Shown: one piece after another, positions 28,301-37,350 of the stretch
Layout of the letters: each line of letters opens with the position of its first letter
Position numbering within the stretch: position 1 is the first letter of the stretch
Assembly: GCF_000251145.1 (NCBI RefSeq)
Contig: NZ_AIDW01000021.1
Location: 62,001-126,000, forward strand
From: Sphingomonas sp. PAMC 26621
GTDB lineage: Bacteria; Pseudomonadota; Alphaproteobacteria; Sphingomonadales; Sphingomonadaceae
Reading direction: 5' to 3'
DNA length: 64,000 bases
The notes under the pieces: generated by a model
Database searches by the model: none
Told to the model about the DNA's origin: nothing
Seen by the model: the letters and a program-made list of their open reading frames with translations, nothing else
Translations under genes and position numbers: made by a program

Positions 28301-29299
28301 ATGGCCGAAACCAGACGTGTCCCCAACCCGCGCGTGGCGGTGACCCGCGAATTGCCCGATGCGGTGATGCAGCGGATGGAGCAATTGTTCGACACCCGAA
28401 TCCACCGCGGCGCGGCCGCGCTGACTCGCGCAGACCTGGCTGCGGCGATGGCCGACTGCGACGTGCTGGTGCCGACCGTGACCGACGAGATCGACGCCGC
28501 GCTGATCGAGGGCGCGGGCCCGAAGCTCAAGCTGATCGCCAATTTCGGCGCTGGCGTGAACCACATCGCGCTGAAAGCAGCGCGGGCGCGCGGCATCCTC
28601 GTCACCAACACGCCGGGGGTGCTGACCGAGGATACCGCCGACCTGACGATGGCGCTGATCCTCTCCGTCCCGCGGCGGCTCGCGGAGGGCGAGAAGCTGG
28701 TGCGTTCGGGCGCGTGGCAGGGCTGGACCCCGGGCGGGATGCTCGGGCACCGGATCGGCGGCAAGGCGCTCGGCATCCTCGGCATGGGCCGGATCGGCCA
28801 GGCGGTCGCGCGGCGCGCGCGCGCGTTCGGGCTGTCGGTGCATTACCATAACCGCCACCGGCTCCCCAAGGTGGTCGAGGCGGAACTGCAGGCGCAATGG
28901 CATCCGAACCTCGACGAGATGCTCGGCGCGATCGACCTGCTGACGATCCACACCCCGCGCAACGCCGACAGCGAAGGGCTGATCGATGCGGACCGGATCG
29001 CGCTGTTGCGACCACATGTCTACGTCATCAACACGTCGCGCGGCGGGATCGTCGACGAGGATGCGCTGGTCGATGCGCTCGAGAACGGGCGGCTGGCGGG
29101 TGCAGGGCTCGACGTGTGGAAGCACGAGCCGCAGATCGACCCGCGGCTGCTCGCGCTGCCCAATGTCGTGATGACGCCGCATATGGGCTCCGCGACGTTC
29201 GAGGGGCGGCTGGCGACGGGCGAGAAGGTCATCGCCAACATCCGCATGTGGGCGGACGGGCATCGTCCGCCGGATCAGGTGCTGGAGGGCTGGGCGTAA
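28301..29299 (+). CDS. D-isomer-specific 2-hydroxyacid dehydrogenase (glyoxylate/hydroxypyruvate reductase-like)
   Basis: A 332-aa NAD(P)-dependent enzyme. The cofactor fold has GKALGILGMGRIGQAVARRA, and the catalytic triad fits Arg in INTSRGGIVDEDAL, Glu in DVWKHEPQID and His in MTPHMGSAT. The N-terminal catalytic domain begins RVAVTRELPDAVMQRM, as in glyoxylate reductases. Divergent from the SH3 gene with about 97 bp between starts. Substrate likely glyoxylate, hydroxypyruvate or a relative. Confidence 0.85.
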   Translation: MAETRRVPNPRVAVTRELPDAVMQRMEQLFDTRIHRGAAALTRADLAAAMADCDVLVPTVTDEIDAALIEGAGPKLKLIANFGAGVNHIALKAARARGILVTNTPGVLTEDTADLTMALILSVPRRLAEGEKLVRSGAWQGWTPGGMLGHRIGGKALGILGMGRIGQAVARRARAFGLSVHYHNRHRLPKVVEAELQAQWHPNLDEMLGAIDLLTIHTPRNADSEGLIDADRIALLRPHVYVINTSRGGIVDEDALVDALENGRLAGAGLDVWKHEPQIDPRLLALPNVVMTPHMGSATFEGRLATGEKVIANIRMWADGHRPPDQVLEGWA

Positions 29300-29333
29300 G
29301 GTCGGGGCAGCGCACGCGCCACCCTCGCCCTCC

Positions 29334-30293
29334 TCAAACCCGCGACGGCGGCACCAGCCGCCACGTCAGCGGCAACCCCTGCCGCCACAATGCCGCCGCG
29401 CGCTGGCGTGGTGACAGGTCTTCGGTCATCGCGACGATCTCCCGATGCGACAGCCCCGAGCGATGACAGAAATACGGCCGCTGCGGCACGCGCGCGAAGT
29501 AACTGAAGAACAGGGCTGCGCGGTCCTGCGCGGTCGCGGGCTTGCCGCGATGGAAGAAGCGCGCGGTATCCGCGAAGACCGCAGTCCCCGCTGGGCCGGT
29601 GCAGGCGATCGGCTCCGCGCCGAGGATGCGCCCGTCGCGCATGACCTCGTCGGCATCGCGCAGGTAGAACAGGTCGCGCGGCCCGGTTTCATAGGACAGC
29701 GGCTCGGCCACCGGCACCAGTTCGAACGGGCCACTCTCCGCGTCGACGTCGGTCAGATAGACCGCGAGCTTGATCATCCGCCGGTCCTCGCGGTCGCGAT
29801 GCCATTTGCGGGTCGACACCGCGCGGCCGTCCGCCACGGTATATTGCAGGATCACGCCGTCATACGCGACCGGCAGCCCGATATACGTCTCCACCAGATC
29901 GAGCAGCGCGTCCTGCAATCCGAAGCGATACAGATCGGGGTGTGCGGCGATGTCGGCGGCGGGAACCTGGAGGAACTGGACGCCGCTGCGCGCCTGTTCG
30001 CGCAACGGCTCGGCCCAGACGTCGGCGAGTGCCGTGGCCTGTTGCAACAAGCGCCCCGCACCTGACAGCGCGAGCGCGGACAGGTCGGCCTGCGCCACGC
30101 CCTGCCGCGCCACGGTGTCGACGATTTCGGATTGCCATGGCGCAAGATCGGGAAGCTGCGGCCGATATCGGTCGAGCGCGGTGTGATAGTGCCGGTCGCG
30201 CGCCGAATGGATTGGCCGCACCTGTGCGAGATCGGACGCGATCCGCCACGGCACCGCCCCTGCGCGACGCTTCAACCCTCGCATCACGTCCAT
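29334..30293 (-). CDS. Phytanoyl-CoA dioxygenase-like 2-oxoglutarate/Fe(II) oxygenase
   Basis: A 319-aa protein. The iron site fits HRD in KWHRDREDRRMIKLAVYLTDVD and the distal His in FADTARFFHRGKP, with an Arg/Gln region after it for 2-oxoglutarate. FELVPVAEPLSYETG is the conserved strand between them. The start may be ATG 30293 or ATG 30284. The substrate cannot be inferred; no biosynthetic cluster surrounds it. Confidence 0.65.
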   Translation of the reverse strand: MDVMRGLKRRAGAVPWRIASDLAQVRPIHSARDRHYHTALDRYRPQLPDLAPWQSEIVDTVARQGVAQADLSALALSGAGRLLQQATALADVWAEPLREQARSGVQFLQVPAADIAAHPDLYRFGLQDALLDLVETYIGLPVAYDGVILQYTVADGRAVSTRKWHRDREDRRMIKLAVYLTDVDAESGPFELVPVAEPLSYETGPRDLFYLRDADEVMRDGRILGAEPIACTGPAGTAVFADTARFFHRGKPATAQDRAALFFSYFARVPQRPYFCHRSGLSHREIVAMTEDLSPRQRAAALWRQGLPLTWRLVPPSRV

Positions 30294-30541
30294 ATCGCTA
30301 CGCCCCACTGGCCGGACGGCACGATCGAAAGACCGTCCCGATGTGGCAAATATCCCTAGCGCCCCCGCATCGTAATGGACCGTTACGGCCAGATTTACCA
30401 GAAGCGCCGCGCCATGAATTCGGGTGAGCGCCGCAGTCCGTTCGTTTTTCGCGGCGGGGGGGCGATCAAGACCGGGCGTTGTTTCGTTCCGGGGATCAGG
30501 ATAATAGCGCGAGAGACGCACAGGCTCGGGGGTTCAGCAGC

Positions 30542-31633
30542 ATGACGGTTCCGCCACCACCGCCGATCATCGCCGTCACATCACCGGCAAACCCGCGCGT
30601 GGTCGAAATCGAGCGATTCGCCCCCGGACCTGTAACCTGTGATGGGAAAGCGCTCGCCGGTGCTGTGCTGGTCGCCCCGATGCCGAACGTTGTCTCGCGA
30701 TTCCGTCCGGCCAGCCCCTCCCAGCCGCTGCCGGTCCTCCGCTACGTCTTCACGATCGCCGCAAACGGCCAGCCCGGTACGATCCGGCCGGACGCGTCTC
30801 CCGCCGAGCCCCTCTTCTATCTCGACCGGAGCGATCTCGCGCCGTCCATCGCTGCGTCGCGCTTCGCGGCGGGGCAGCGGCGCACGTGTGCCGTCGATTT
30901 CGCGACCAGCCTGACCCCGGTTGCCGATGTCCCGCTCCAGACGCTGTACGCGCTGGCCAGTCGGCCCGGACCGCTCGCCGCGCCGCCCGAGGTCTATGAC
31001 CGGATCCGCCCGAGCGGATCGACCTGCGTGCGCGGACCCGGGCAATTTCGTGCGCTCAACAATCCTGCGTTCGAGACGATCGCGGTGCCGCCGGGGGACT
31101 GGGCGTGGGCGTTCTTCGCGTTCGACGTCATGCCCGATGGAACCCCGCGCAACGTCCGCCTGCTCGGGTCGTCCGGGACCACCGCGCTCGACCGCGCGGG
31201 CGAGCACGCGCTGGCGCGCAACCGCTACGCGCCGGGCACCGCGCGCATCGGTTGCCTCTATCATTACTTCCGCGTCGGCAGTCGCCCCGCGGTGCCGGCG
31301 GACTTTCCCGCGGATACGCCACCCGGCACCGACGACACGATCCCCGCCTGCCGGATCGACCCGAAGACGATTTCCGGGCTGCTGTCCGGCCAGGCCTATC
31401 CCAGGGCATTCCAGCGACGGCGGATCGAGGGCGTCGCGGCAGTGCGCTACGATACCGCGCCGTGGGGTGCGATCGGGAACGTCCGGGTGCTGGCGTCCGA
31501 ACCCGCAGCGGCCTTCGGCGAAACCGCGGTCGCCGCGTTGACGAGCGCTGCGGTCCTGCCAAGTGAGACCGGGTATCGCGGCTGCGTGACCCGGGTCCGC
31601 TTCCGCCTCCCCGCCGGGACTCACCACGGCTGA
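30542..31633 (+). CDS. Protein with two TonB C-terminal-like repeats, no membrane anchor
   Basis: A 363-aa protein starting TVPPPPPIIAVTSPANPR. Two segments resemble the TonB_C fold: AFFAFDVMPDGTPRNVRLLG...ALARNRYAPG and YPRAFQRRRIEGVAAVRYDTAPWGAI...FRLP; an earlier, weaker one has LRYVFTIAANGQPGTIRPDA. Cys are paired across repeats. No signal peptide or transmembrane helix is visible from ATG 30542 or from an in-frame TTG at 30479, which is odd for a TonB-like protein. The true start may be elsewhere. Function unknown. Confidence 0.6.
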   Translation: MTVPPPPPIIAVTSPANPRVVEIERFAPGPVTCDGKALAGAVLVAPMPNVVSRFRPASPSQPLPVLRYVFTIAANGQPGTIRPDASPAEPLFYLDRSDLAPSIAASRFAAGQRRTCAVDFATSLTPVADVPLQTLYALASRPGPLAAPPEVYDRIRPSGSTCVRGPGQFRALNNPAFETIAVPPGDWAWAFFAFDVMPDGTPRNVRLLGSSGTTALDRAGEHALARNRYAPGTARIGCLYHYFRVGSRPAVPADFPADTPPGTDDTIPACRIDPKTISGLLSGQAYPRAFQRRRIEGVAAVRYDTAPWGAIGNVRVLASEPAAAFGETAVAALTSAAVLPSETGYRGCVTRVRFRLPAGTHHG

Positions 31634-31640
31634 GCACTCC

Positions 31641-33563
31641 TCAGCGGGAGTGGAAGAAGTCGTACAGTTGCTGCGCAACCGCCGCGCTCACGCCGGGGGC
31701 GCGCTGGAGATCGTCGAGGCTTGCGTTGCGGACCGCGCGCGCGGTGCCGAAGTGCATCAGCAACGCCTTCTTCCGCGCCGGGCCGATGCCGGGCACGTCG
31801 TCGAGCGGCGACGCACCGATCGCCTTCGCGCGCTTCGCGCGGTGCGCGCCGATCGCGAAACGGTGGACCTCGTCGCGCAGCCGCTGGAGGTAGAACAGCA
31901 CCGGCGCATTGACCGGCAACTGGAACTCGCGCCCGTCGAGCATGTGGAACACCTCGCGCCCGTCGCGCCCGTGGTGCGGCCCCTTGGCGATCCCGACGAG
32001 GACGACGTCCTCGATCCCGAGTTCCTCGAGCACGCCCTTCACCGCATTGAGCTGCCCGCGCCCGCCGTCGATCAGCACGAGATCGGGCCAGTCGCCCGAA
32101 TCCCGATCGGGATCGTCCGCCTGCGCGCGGGCGAAGCGCCGCCCGAACACCTCGCGCATCATTCCGAAATCGTCGCCCGGGATGGTGTCGGGGTTCTTGA
32201 TGTTGAACTTGCGATACTGGCCCTTGCGGAACCCCTCCGGCCCCGCGACGACCATCGCGCCGAGCGCGTTGGTGCCCTGGATATGGCTGTTGTCGTACAC
32301 CTCGATCCGGTCGGGCGGTTCGGGCAGGTCGAACAACTCGGCGACCTCGCGCAGCAGCTTCGCTTGCGTGGTGCTTTCGGCGAGCCGACGGTCGAGCGCT
32401 TCCTCGGCGTTGCGCTTGGCCTGTTCGAGCAGTTTGCGGCGCGTGCCCCGCTGCGGCATCGACAGCGCGACCTTGAACCCCGCCTGCGCGCCGAGCGCCT
32501 CGCCGAGCAACTCGGCTTCGGTCAGGTCGCGGTCGAGCAGGATCGTGCGCGGGGGCGGCACCTCCTCGTAGAATTGCGCGAGGAAGCCGGTGAAGATCTC
32601 GTCCTCGGGCACGTCGGCGGTGTGCGCGGGGAAGAAGCTGCGGTGGCCCCAGTTCTGCCCGCCACGGATGAAGAACGCCTGGATTCCGATCACACCGTTC
32701 TTGCACGCCATCGCGAAGATGTCGGCATCGCCCAGCCCCTCTGCGTTGATCGCCTGGCTGCCCTGGATGAAGGTCAGCGCACGAAGCCGATCGCGGATGA
32801 TCGCGGCGAGCTCGAAATCCATGTTCTCGGCAGCGGTCTGCATCTGCGCGCCGAGCTTGGCCTGAACCTCGGTCGATTTGCCCGCAAGGAACGCCTTGGC
32901 GTCCGCGACGAGCTCGGCATAGCCCTCGGTGTCGATCCGCCCGACGCACGGCGCGGAGCAGCGCTTGATCTGGTAGAGCAGGCACGGCCGGTCGCGGTTC
33001 TTGAAGAAGCCGTCGGTGCAGCTTCGCAACAGGAACAGCTTCTGGAGCGCGTTGAGCGTGTTGTTGACCGAGCCTGCGCTCGCGAACGGGCCGTAGTAAT
33101 TGCCCTTGGCGCGGCGCGCGCCGCGGTGCTTCTGGATGCGCGGAAAATCATGATCGGCGCGCAACAGGATGAACGGGAAGCTTTTGTCGTCGCGCAGCAG
33201 CACGTTGTACGCCGGGCGATAGCGCTTGATCAGCTGCGCTTCGAGCAGCAGCGCCTCCGCCTCGTTGTTGGTCGTGACGATCATCATCGAGCGCGTCTGC
33301 GCGACCATCCGCTGGAGCCGCTTGGTCAGCCGGTCGACCTGCGTGTAGTTGGTCACGCGGTTCTTGAGCGCGCGCGCCTTGCCGACGTAAAGCACCTCAC
33401 CGCGTGCATCGAGCATGCGATACACGCCCGGCCGTATCGGCAGCGTTGCCAGCACGTTGCGGATCGCCGCGACGCCCGCCTCGATATCGGGCGCGTCGCT
33501 GCCGCGGACGGTGAAGGTGGCCTTGTCTTCGTTGAAGCGGGTCGGGGCATTGGGATCGGACAT
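31641..33563 (-). CDS. uvrC: Excinuclease ABC subunit C
   Basis: The dual-incision nuclease of nucleotide excision repair. The 640-aa protein has the GIY-YIG domain (PGVYRMLDARGEVLYVGKAR...RVTNYTQ), the Cys-containing segment around RPCLLYQIKRCSAPCVG, a UVR motif near ENMDFELAAIIRDRLRAL, the RNase H-like nuclease (LVLIDGGRGQLNAVKGVL) and C-terminal helix-hairpin-helix repeats (DVPGIGPARKKALLMHFG). It is convergent with the TonB_C-like gene, 7 bp apart. Confidence 0.96.
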   Translation of the reverse strand: MSDPNAPTRFNEDKATFTVRGSDAPDIEAGVAAIRNVLATLPIRPGVYRMLDARGEVLYVGKARALKNRVTNYTQVDRLTKRLQRMVAQTRSMMIVTTNNEAEALLLEAQLIKRYRPAYNVLLRDDKSFPFILLRADHDFPRIQKHRGARRAKGNYYGPFASAGSVNNTLNALQKLFLLRSCTDGFFKNRDRPCLLYQIKRCSAPCVGRIDTEGYAELVADAKAFLAGKSTEVQAKLGAQMQTAAENMDFELAAIIRDRLRALTFIQGSQAINAEGLGDADIFAMACKNGVIGIQAFFIRGGQNWGHRSFFPAHTADVPEDEIFTGFLAQFYEEVPPPRTILLDRDLTEAELLGEALGAQAGFKVALSMPQRGTRRKLLEQAKRNAEEALDRRLAESTTQAKLLREVAELFDLPEPPDRIEVYDNSHIQGTNALGAMVVAGPEGFRKGQYRKFNIKNPDTIPGDDFGMMREVFGRRFARAQADDPDRDSGDWPDLVLIDGGRGQLNAVKGVLEELGIEDVVLVGIAKGPHHGRDGREVFHMLDGREFQLPVNAPVLFYLQRLRDEVHRFAIGAHRAKRAKAIGASPLDDVPGIGPARKKALLMHFGTARAVRNASLDDLQRAPGVSAAVAQQLYDFFHSR

Positions 33564-33635
33564 TACCGACGATCTAGGGATTCCCGCGGGGGGATGCCAC
33601 GGTTTCGTTGGCTATGAGAGCTCACTCTTACCCAC

Positions 33636-33700
33636 CGTTCGTTTCGACCGTAGTCGAGAAACCTGCGCGGTGCCGGGTTTCTCGACTACGCTCGAAACGA
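33636..33700. repeat. Inverted repeat, family D (TTTCGAGCGTAGTCGAGAAA)
   Basis: Arms at 33636-33665 and 33676-33700 contain TCGTTTCGACCGTAGTCGAG and GTTTCTCGACTACGCTCGAA. A long hairpin results. Further copies occur at 34134-34206 and 40969-41044; this copy and the next flank the small ABM-like gene. Confidence 0.8.
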
Positions 33701-33768
33701 CTGGCACCCCGTTGCGCTACGCTCAAGCACATTGGGCGCGCCCGACAATACCGGTTAAGGCTCGCTCC

Positions 33769-34098
33769 ATGTACATCTCGATCACCGGCCTGCGCCTCAA
33801 GGGCCCGCTCAGCTTCCCGCGGTTCGCATGGCACGCGGTCGGCTCGATGCGGCAGGCCCAAACCGCCCCGGGCAATCTGCGCGCTGAGGCGCGGCGGATC
33901 GACGGGGTGCATCATACGCTGACCGTATGGACCGACCGTGCCGCGATGCTGGCGTACCTGCGCAGCGGTGCGCATCTGCGGGCGATGAAGGCGTTCCGCG
34001 CGATCGCGACCGGGGCGGTGCTTGGGTATGAGGCGGACGCAGCACCCGATTGGAGCGAGATCCCCACGATCTGGCGGGAGCGCGGGCGCACGGTTTGA
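33769..34098 (+). CDS. DUF3291-like small protein (dimeric alpha-beta barrel fold)
   Basis: A 109-aa protein beginning MYISITGLRLKGP, with RFAWHAVGSMRQAQTAPGN, HHTLTVWTDRAAMLAYLRSG and HLRAMKAFRAIATG. The pattern (strand, helix, HTLTVW strand, ML.Y....H..AM helix) fits the DUF3291/spheroidene-monooxygenase-like group of ferredoxin-fold proteins. It lies alone, flanked on both sides by family D repeats. Reaction unknown. Confidence 0.6.
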   Translation: MYISITGLRLKGPLSFPRFAWHAVGSMRQAQTAPGNLRAEARRIDGVHHTLTVWTDRAAMLAYLRSGAHLRAMKAFRAIATGAVLGYEADAAPDWSEIPTIWRERGRTV

Positions 34099-34133
34099 CT
34101 GGGGGCCGTCTGTATCGGATGCACCCAAGAAAA

Positions 34134-34206
34134 CCGTTCGTTTCGAGCGTAGTCGAGAAACCTGAGGTGGTGCCGGGTTTCTCGACTACGCTCGAAACGA
34201 ACGGTG
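34134..34206. repeat. Inverted repeat, family D
   Basis: Arms CGTTCGTTTCGAGCGTAGTC onward (34134-34163) and its near-perfect reverse complement (about 34174-34206) form a hairpin of about 28 bp. No T-run follows, but the stem is strong enough to stop transcription into the convergent gene at 34306. Confidence 0.8.
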
Positions 34207-34305
34207 GGGGGGCGTGGCACGATAGGATCGCCGCCACGCATCCTGTCTTGATCGCGGGTGGCCGCTAGCGTCGCAACACACGGCCGGCCACCCCAACCAC
34301 ACCCT

Positions 34306-34629
34306 TTACTTCAGCGCCGCCAGATCCGCCTTGACCTTCGCCAGCGCGGCATCACTCAGCGCGCCCTGCGACAACGGCTGGACCTGCGAAAGCGACATGC
34401 TCTTGAACTGATCGTACATCGGGTGCGCGGTGATGTTGTCGAGGTCGGTGTCGAGGACCTTCTTCGCCACGGGGTCGGACGCGATCGTTTCGATCGGCGT
34501 ATCGAGCGTGAATTTGGCAACGGGGGTCGCCGCCGCAGCGGGCGCGACCGGTGCAGCCGGCGCGGTGGTTTGCGCGGCCAGCGGCGTCGCGGTCAGAGCG
34601 ACGATCGCGGCGAGAACGGCAGATTTCAT
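34306..34629 (-). CDS. Small exported hypothetical protein
   Basis: A 107-aa protein with a signal peptide MKSAVLAAIVALTATPLAA, an Ala/Pro linker, and a helical domain FTLDTPIETIASDPVAKKVL...AHPMYDQFKSMSLSQVQPLS ending KADLAALK. I do not know the family name. It sits about 115 bp downstream of the ATP synthase b gene on the same strand, possibly monocistronic. Confidence 0.7.
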   Translation of the reverse strand: MKSAVLAAIVALTATPLAAQTTAPAAPVAPAAAATPVAKFTLDTPIETIASDPVAKKVLDTDLDNITAHPMYDQFKSMSLSQVQPLSQGALSDAALAKVKADLAALK

Positions 34630-34745
34630 GGCAGGGCCTCATTGCAGGATCACGGCGCGAATCGCCGTCATCCTGACCCTAACCCGGTCGTGTGACATTT
34701 AGAATGAGGCGTCCGGACGAGGTCGCCCCCGATCCGGCCGTGATT

Positions 34746-35300
34746 TCAGTTGAGGCGACCGAGCCCGGCGATCGTCCGGTCGACGAGCGCCTTGTCAGCG
34801 TCCGCGCCATGACGTTCGGCGATGATCGACGAGGCGGCACGCGCCGCGGCATCCGCCGCCTGCGCCCGAACCTCGGCGATAGCACCGCGCTGGGCGGCGG
34901 CGATCTGGTCCTGCGCCATCGTCTGGCGACGCGCGACGAGTTCGGTCAGATCGGCTTCTGCCTTGGCGAGCATCGCTGCTGCCTCGGCCTCTGCATGCTT
35001 GACGATCGCTGCGGCGTCGCCAGCGCTTGCCGCGTCGCGCTGCTTGGCGGCGGTGAGCATCGCTTCGGCCTCGGCGCGCAACCGCGACGCCTCATCCAGC
35101 TGCGACTTGATCTTTTCGATCTGGCCGTCGAGCATCTTTGCCACCATCCCCGGCACCTTCTGCCAGAGCAGGATGGCGAAGACGACGAGCATCGACAACG
35201 CGACCCAACCCGCGGCGTTGATGCCGAGTGCGGTCGGTTCGTGATGCAGTTCCACCACACCGCGCGTGGTGGCGGTGGTGACGGTCGGTTGCTCAGCCAT
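34746..35300 (-). CDS. atpF: ATP synthase F0 subunit b
   Basis: Peripheral stalk subunit, 184 aa: a membrane helix at about residues 30-50 (WVALSMLVVFAILLWQKVPG) followed by a long Ala/Glu-rich coiled coil. It is the last gene of the F0 operon, order atpI-atpB-atpE-atpF'-atpF. It overlaps the b' gene by 8 nt. An N-terminal extension of about 25 aa precedes the helix, as is common in alphaproteobacteria. Confidence 0.88.
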   Translation of the reverse strand: MAEQPTVTTATTRGVVELHHEPTALGINAAGWVALSMLVVFAILLWQKVPGMVAKMLDGQIEKIKSQLDEASRLRAEAEAMLTAAKQRDAASAGDAAAIVKHAEAEAAAMLAKAEADLTELVARRQTMAQDQIAAAQRGAIAEVRAQAADAAARAASSIIAERHGADADKALVDRTIAGLGRLN

Positions 35301-35787
35301 GCGCCAGTTCCGTCTTCACGCGTGCCGCGATCGTCGAACGGTCGACCGCCACGCCCGAAAGCTTGGCGACGATCGCCTCGACCGCATCGGTCGTTGCAGT
35401 TTCAATCTCGGCGACGGCCTGCGTCTTGGACGCTTCGACCTGCGCGGTCGCGGCGACCAGCTGGTCGTGCAGGGCCGCGTCGCTTGCCTTGAGCCGAGCC
35501 TCGGTATTCGCGGTCGCCCGCGCCTTGGCTTCGCCCAGCGCCGTGGCTGCCCTGGACCGGGCACTTTCGAGCCCGGTCTGATAGGCCGCCTCGACGGCGT
35601 GCGCCTGCGCGCGCGCACCCTCTGCCGCGGCGAGGTCGCCCTCGATCCGGCCGTTACGATCATCGATCGTCGCCTCGATCTTGGGGACCATCGCCTTGCC
35701 GATCCCGAAATAGATCAGCGCGAATACGATCGCCAGCCAGAAGAGCTGGGAAGCGTAGATCGCGGAAATCTGGTCTAACTGCGGCAT
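35293..35787 (-). CDS. atpG: ATP synthase F0 subunit b'
   Basis: Second stalk subunit, 164 aa, starting MPQLDQISAIYASQLFWLAI with the membrane helix at residues 8-28 and a coiled-coil tail. Two divergent b-type genes (b and b') are usual in alphaproteobacteria and phototrophs. Position just after atpE marks this as b'. Confidence 0.88.
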   Translation of the reverse strand: MPQLDQISAIYASQLFWLAIVFALIYFGIGKAMVPKIEATIDDRNGRIEGDLAAAEGARAQAHAVEAAYQTGLESARSRAATALGEAKARATANTEARLKASDAALHDQLVAATAQVEASKTQAVAEIETATTDAVEAIVAKLSGVAVDRSTIAARVKTELAHG

Positions 35788-35806
35788 CGGATGCGCTCGC
35801 TCTGGC

Positions 35807-36037
35807 TTACTTGACGACGAAGAGGATGAGGATCGCGACGACGAACGCGATCAGGCCGAGCAGCTCCGATGCCGCGAAGCCGATGAACAGGCGGCCCTGC
35901 TGGCCGTCTGCTGCGCCCGGGTTACGGAGTGCGCCCTCGAGGAACGAACCGAACACGTTGCCGACGCCGAGTGCCGCGAGACCGACACCGATCGCTGCCA
36001 GGCCGGCACCGATGTACATTGCACCAAGATCAGTCAT
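35807..36037 (-). CDS. atpE: ATP synthase F0 subunit c
   Basis: The 76-aa ring subunit: two membrane helices joined by the polar loop ALRNPGAADGQQGR, with the proton-carrying Glu58 in FAASELLGLIAF. The Gly motif GAGLAAIGVGLAALGVG in helix 1 sets ring packing. There is no extra polar ligand pattern for Na+, so H+ coupling is likely. Confidence 0.95.
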   Translation of the reverse strand: MTDLGAMYIGAGLAAIGVGLAALGVGNVFGSFLEGALRNPGAADGQQGRLFIGFAASELLGLIAFVVAILILFVVK

Positions 36038-36079
36038 GTTAAGCTCCTTAGAATACAGTCAGATGAGTGTTGAAAACGA

Positions 36080-36862
36080 TTAGTGCAGATGCACCGCGTC
36101 GTGCAGGTACAGCGACGTGAGCAGTGCAAAGACGTATGCCTGGATCGCGCAGACCAGCAGCTCGAGCGCGCTGACGCCGACGATCATGATGAAGCTGAGG
36201 ACGCTGACGACCGGGCCGAGCGCGCCGCCGGCGTTGATGCCCTGAACGACGAAGCTGCCGAACACTTCGAGCAGGATGTGCCCGGCGGTCATCGCGACGA
36301 ACAGTCGCAGCGCGAGGCTGAACGGGCGGACCATGAACGACACGAACTCGACCGGGATGATGACGGGCATCAGCCAGCCGGGCGCACCATGCGGCACGAA
36401 CAGCGAGAAGAACTTGAAGCCGTGCTTCGCGAAGCCGACGACCAGCACGATCGCGAACGACAGGAACGCCAGGATCGCGGTGACCGTGATGTGGCTGGTC
36501 ACCGCGAAGGTGTGCAGCCCCGGCAGGATCGCGAGCGGCAGGACGCCGATCAGGTTGGCGAACAGGATGAAGAAGAACAGCGAGAAGATGTACGGCGCGA
36601 ACTTCTTGCCGCCCGAGCCGATGTTCACGGTAACCATCGAATCGATGAAGCTCACCGCATTCTCGGCCATCACCTGCCAGCGCCCGGGAATCAGCTGTCG
36701 CTTGAGCCCGCCCGCCATGAACACCGCGAGCACCACGAACACGACGACCATGAACAGCGCCGAGTTGGTGAAGGAGACGTCGTAGCCGAACAGCGAAAGA
36801 TGGCGCCCGAGGACGGGCTCCACCATGAACTGTTCCATCGGATCGATTTTGCCGGCGCTCAC
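36080..36862 (-). CDS. atpB: ATP synthase F0 subunit a
   Basis: The 260-aa stator channel subunit with five or six membrane helices. The essential Arg lies in VRPFSLALRLFVAMTAGHIL (ALRLF). The start is set at GTG 36862, which overlaps the AtpI stop as GTGA and gives SAGKIDPMEQFMVEP, close to the usual alphaproteobacterial N-terminus; ATG 36838 is the alternative. Confidence 0.93.
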   Translation of the reverse strand: MSAGKIDPMEQFMVEPVLGRHLSLFGYDVSFTNSALFMVVVFVVLAVFMAGGLKRQLIPGRWQVMAENAVSFIDSMVTVNIGSGGKKFAPYIFSLFFFILFANLIGVLPLAILPGLHTFAVTSHITVTAILAFLSFAIVLVVGFAKHGFKFFSLFVPHGAPGWLMPVIIPVEFVSFMVRPFSLALRLFVAMTAGHILLEVFGSFVVQGINAGGALGPVVSVLSFIMIVGVSALELLVCAIQAYVFALLTSLYLHDAVHLH

Positions 36863-37152
36863 TCCGCGCGCTCCTTCGAAATCTTGATGATGTTCATGAA
36901 CGCCCCGACGACGGCCAGCGCCAGCACGATGAGCAATGCCCACGGACTGGTGCCGAACCACGAATCGAGCGCCCAGCCCAGGATCCCACCGCCAAGCAGC
37001 GCGCCGAGCAATAGCGCAAGAACACGAGTGCCCTGGCCATAGCCCTTCGCCTGCGGCACCGCGCCACGGCCATGCGACTGCGATGCCGCACGTGCCGAAG
37101 CAATGCGGGCGTCGAGGTCGTCGGTCGGGCGGTTATCGGCCAAGGGGCGCAT
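36859..37152 (-). CDS. atpI: AtpI/AtpZ-type ATP synthase assembly protein
   Basis: Leads the F0 operon. From ATG 37152 the product is 97 aa: RPLADNRPTDDLDARIASAR, then two membrane helices (VLALLLGALLGGGILGWALD and ALLIVLALAVVGAFMNII). Family members help c-ring assembly or Mg2+/Ca2+ entry. A GTG at 37188 would add 12 residues; neither start has a clean ribosome site. F1 genes are not in the window, so F0 and F1 are separate loci, as is normal in alphaproteobacteria. Confidence 0.75.
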   Translation of the reverse strand: MRPLADNRPTDDLDARIASARAASQSHGRGAVPQAKGYGQGTRVLALLLGALLGGGILGWALDSWFGTSPWALLIVLALAVVGAFMNIIKISKERAE

Positions 37153-37350
37153 GTCCTGATAAGAAAACGCCGCCGTGCTGTCTGGCACCGCGACGGTATG
37201 TTCGGAAAACAGGAGGAAGCCTCCCGTATGACGGATCGTTTAGGAAGCTGGCCGGGGGGTGTCAACCATTGGTCGCGGTCCGGTCCTTCCGCGCGCCTGC
37301 GTCCGCCAATGCGTTGCTTCGTCGCAAGCGTAACGATACGTCTGGCGACG

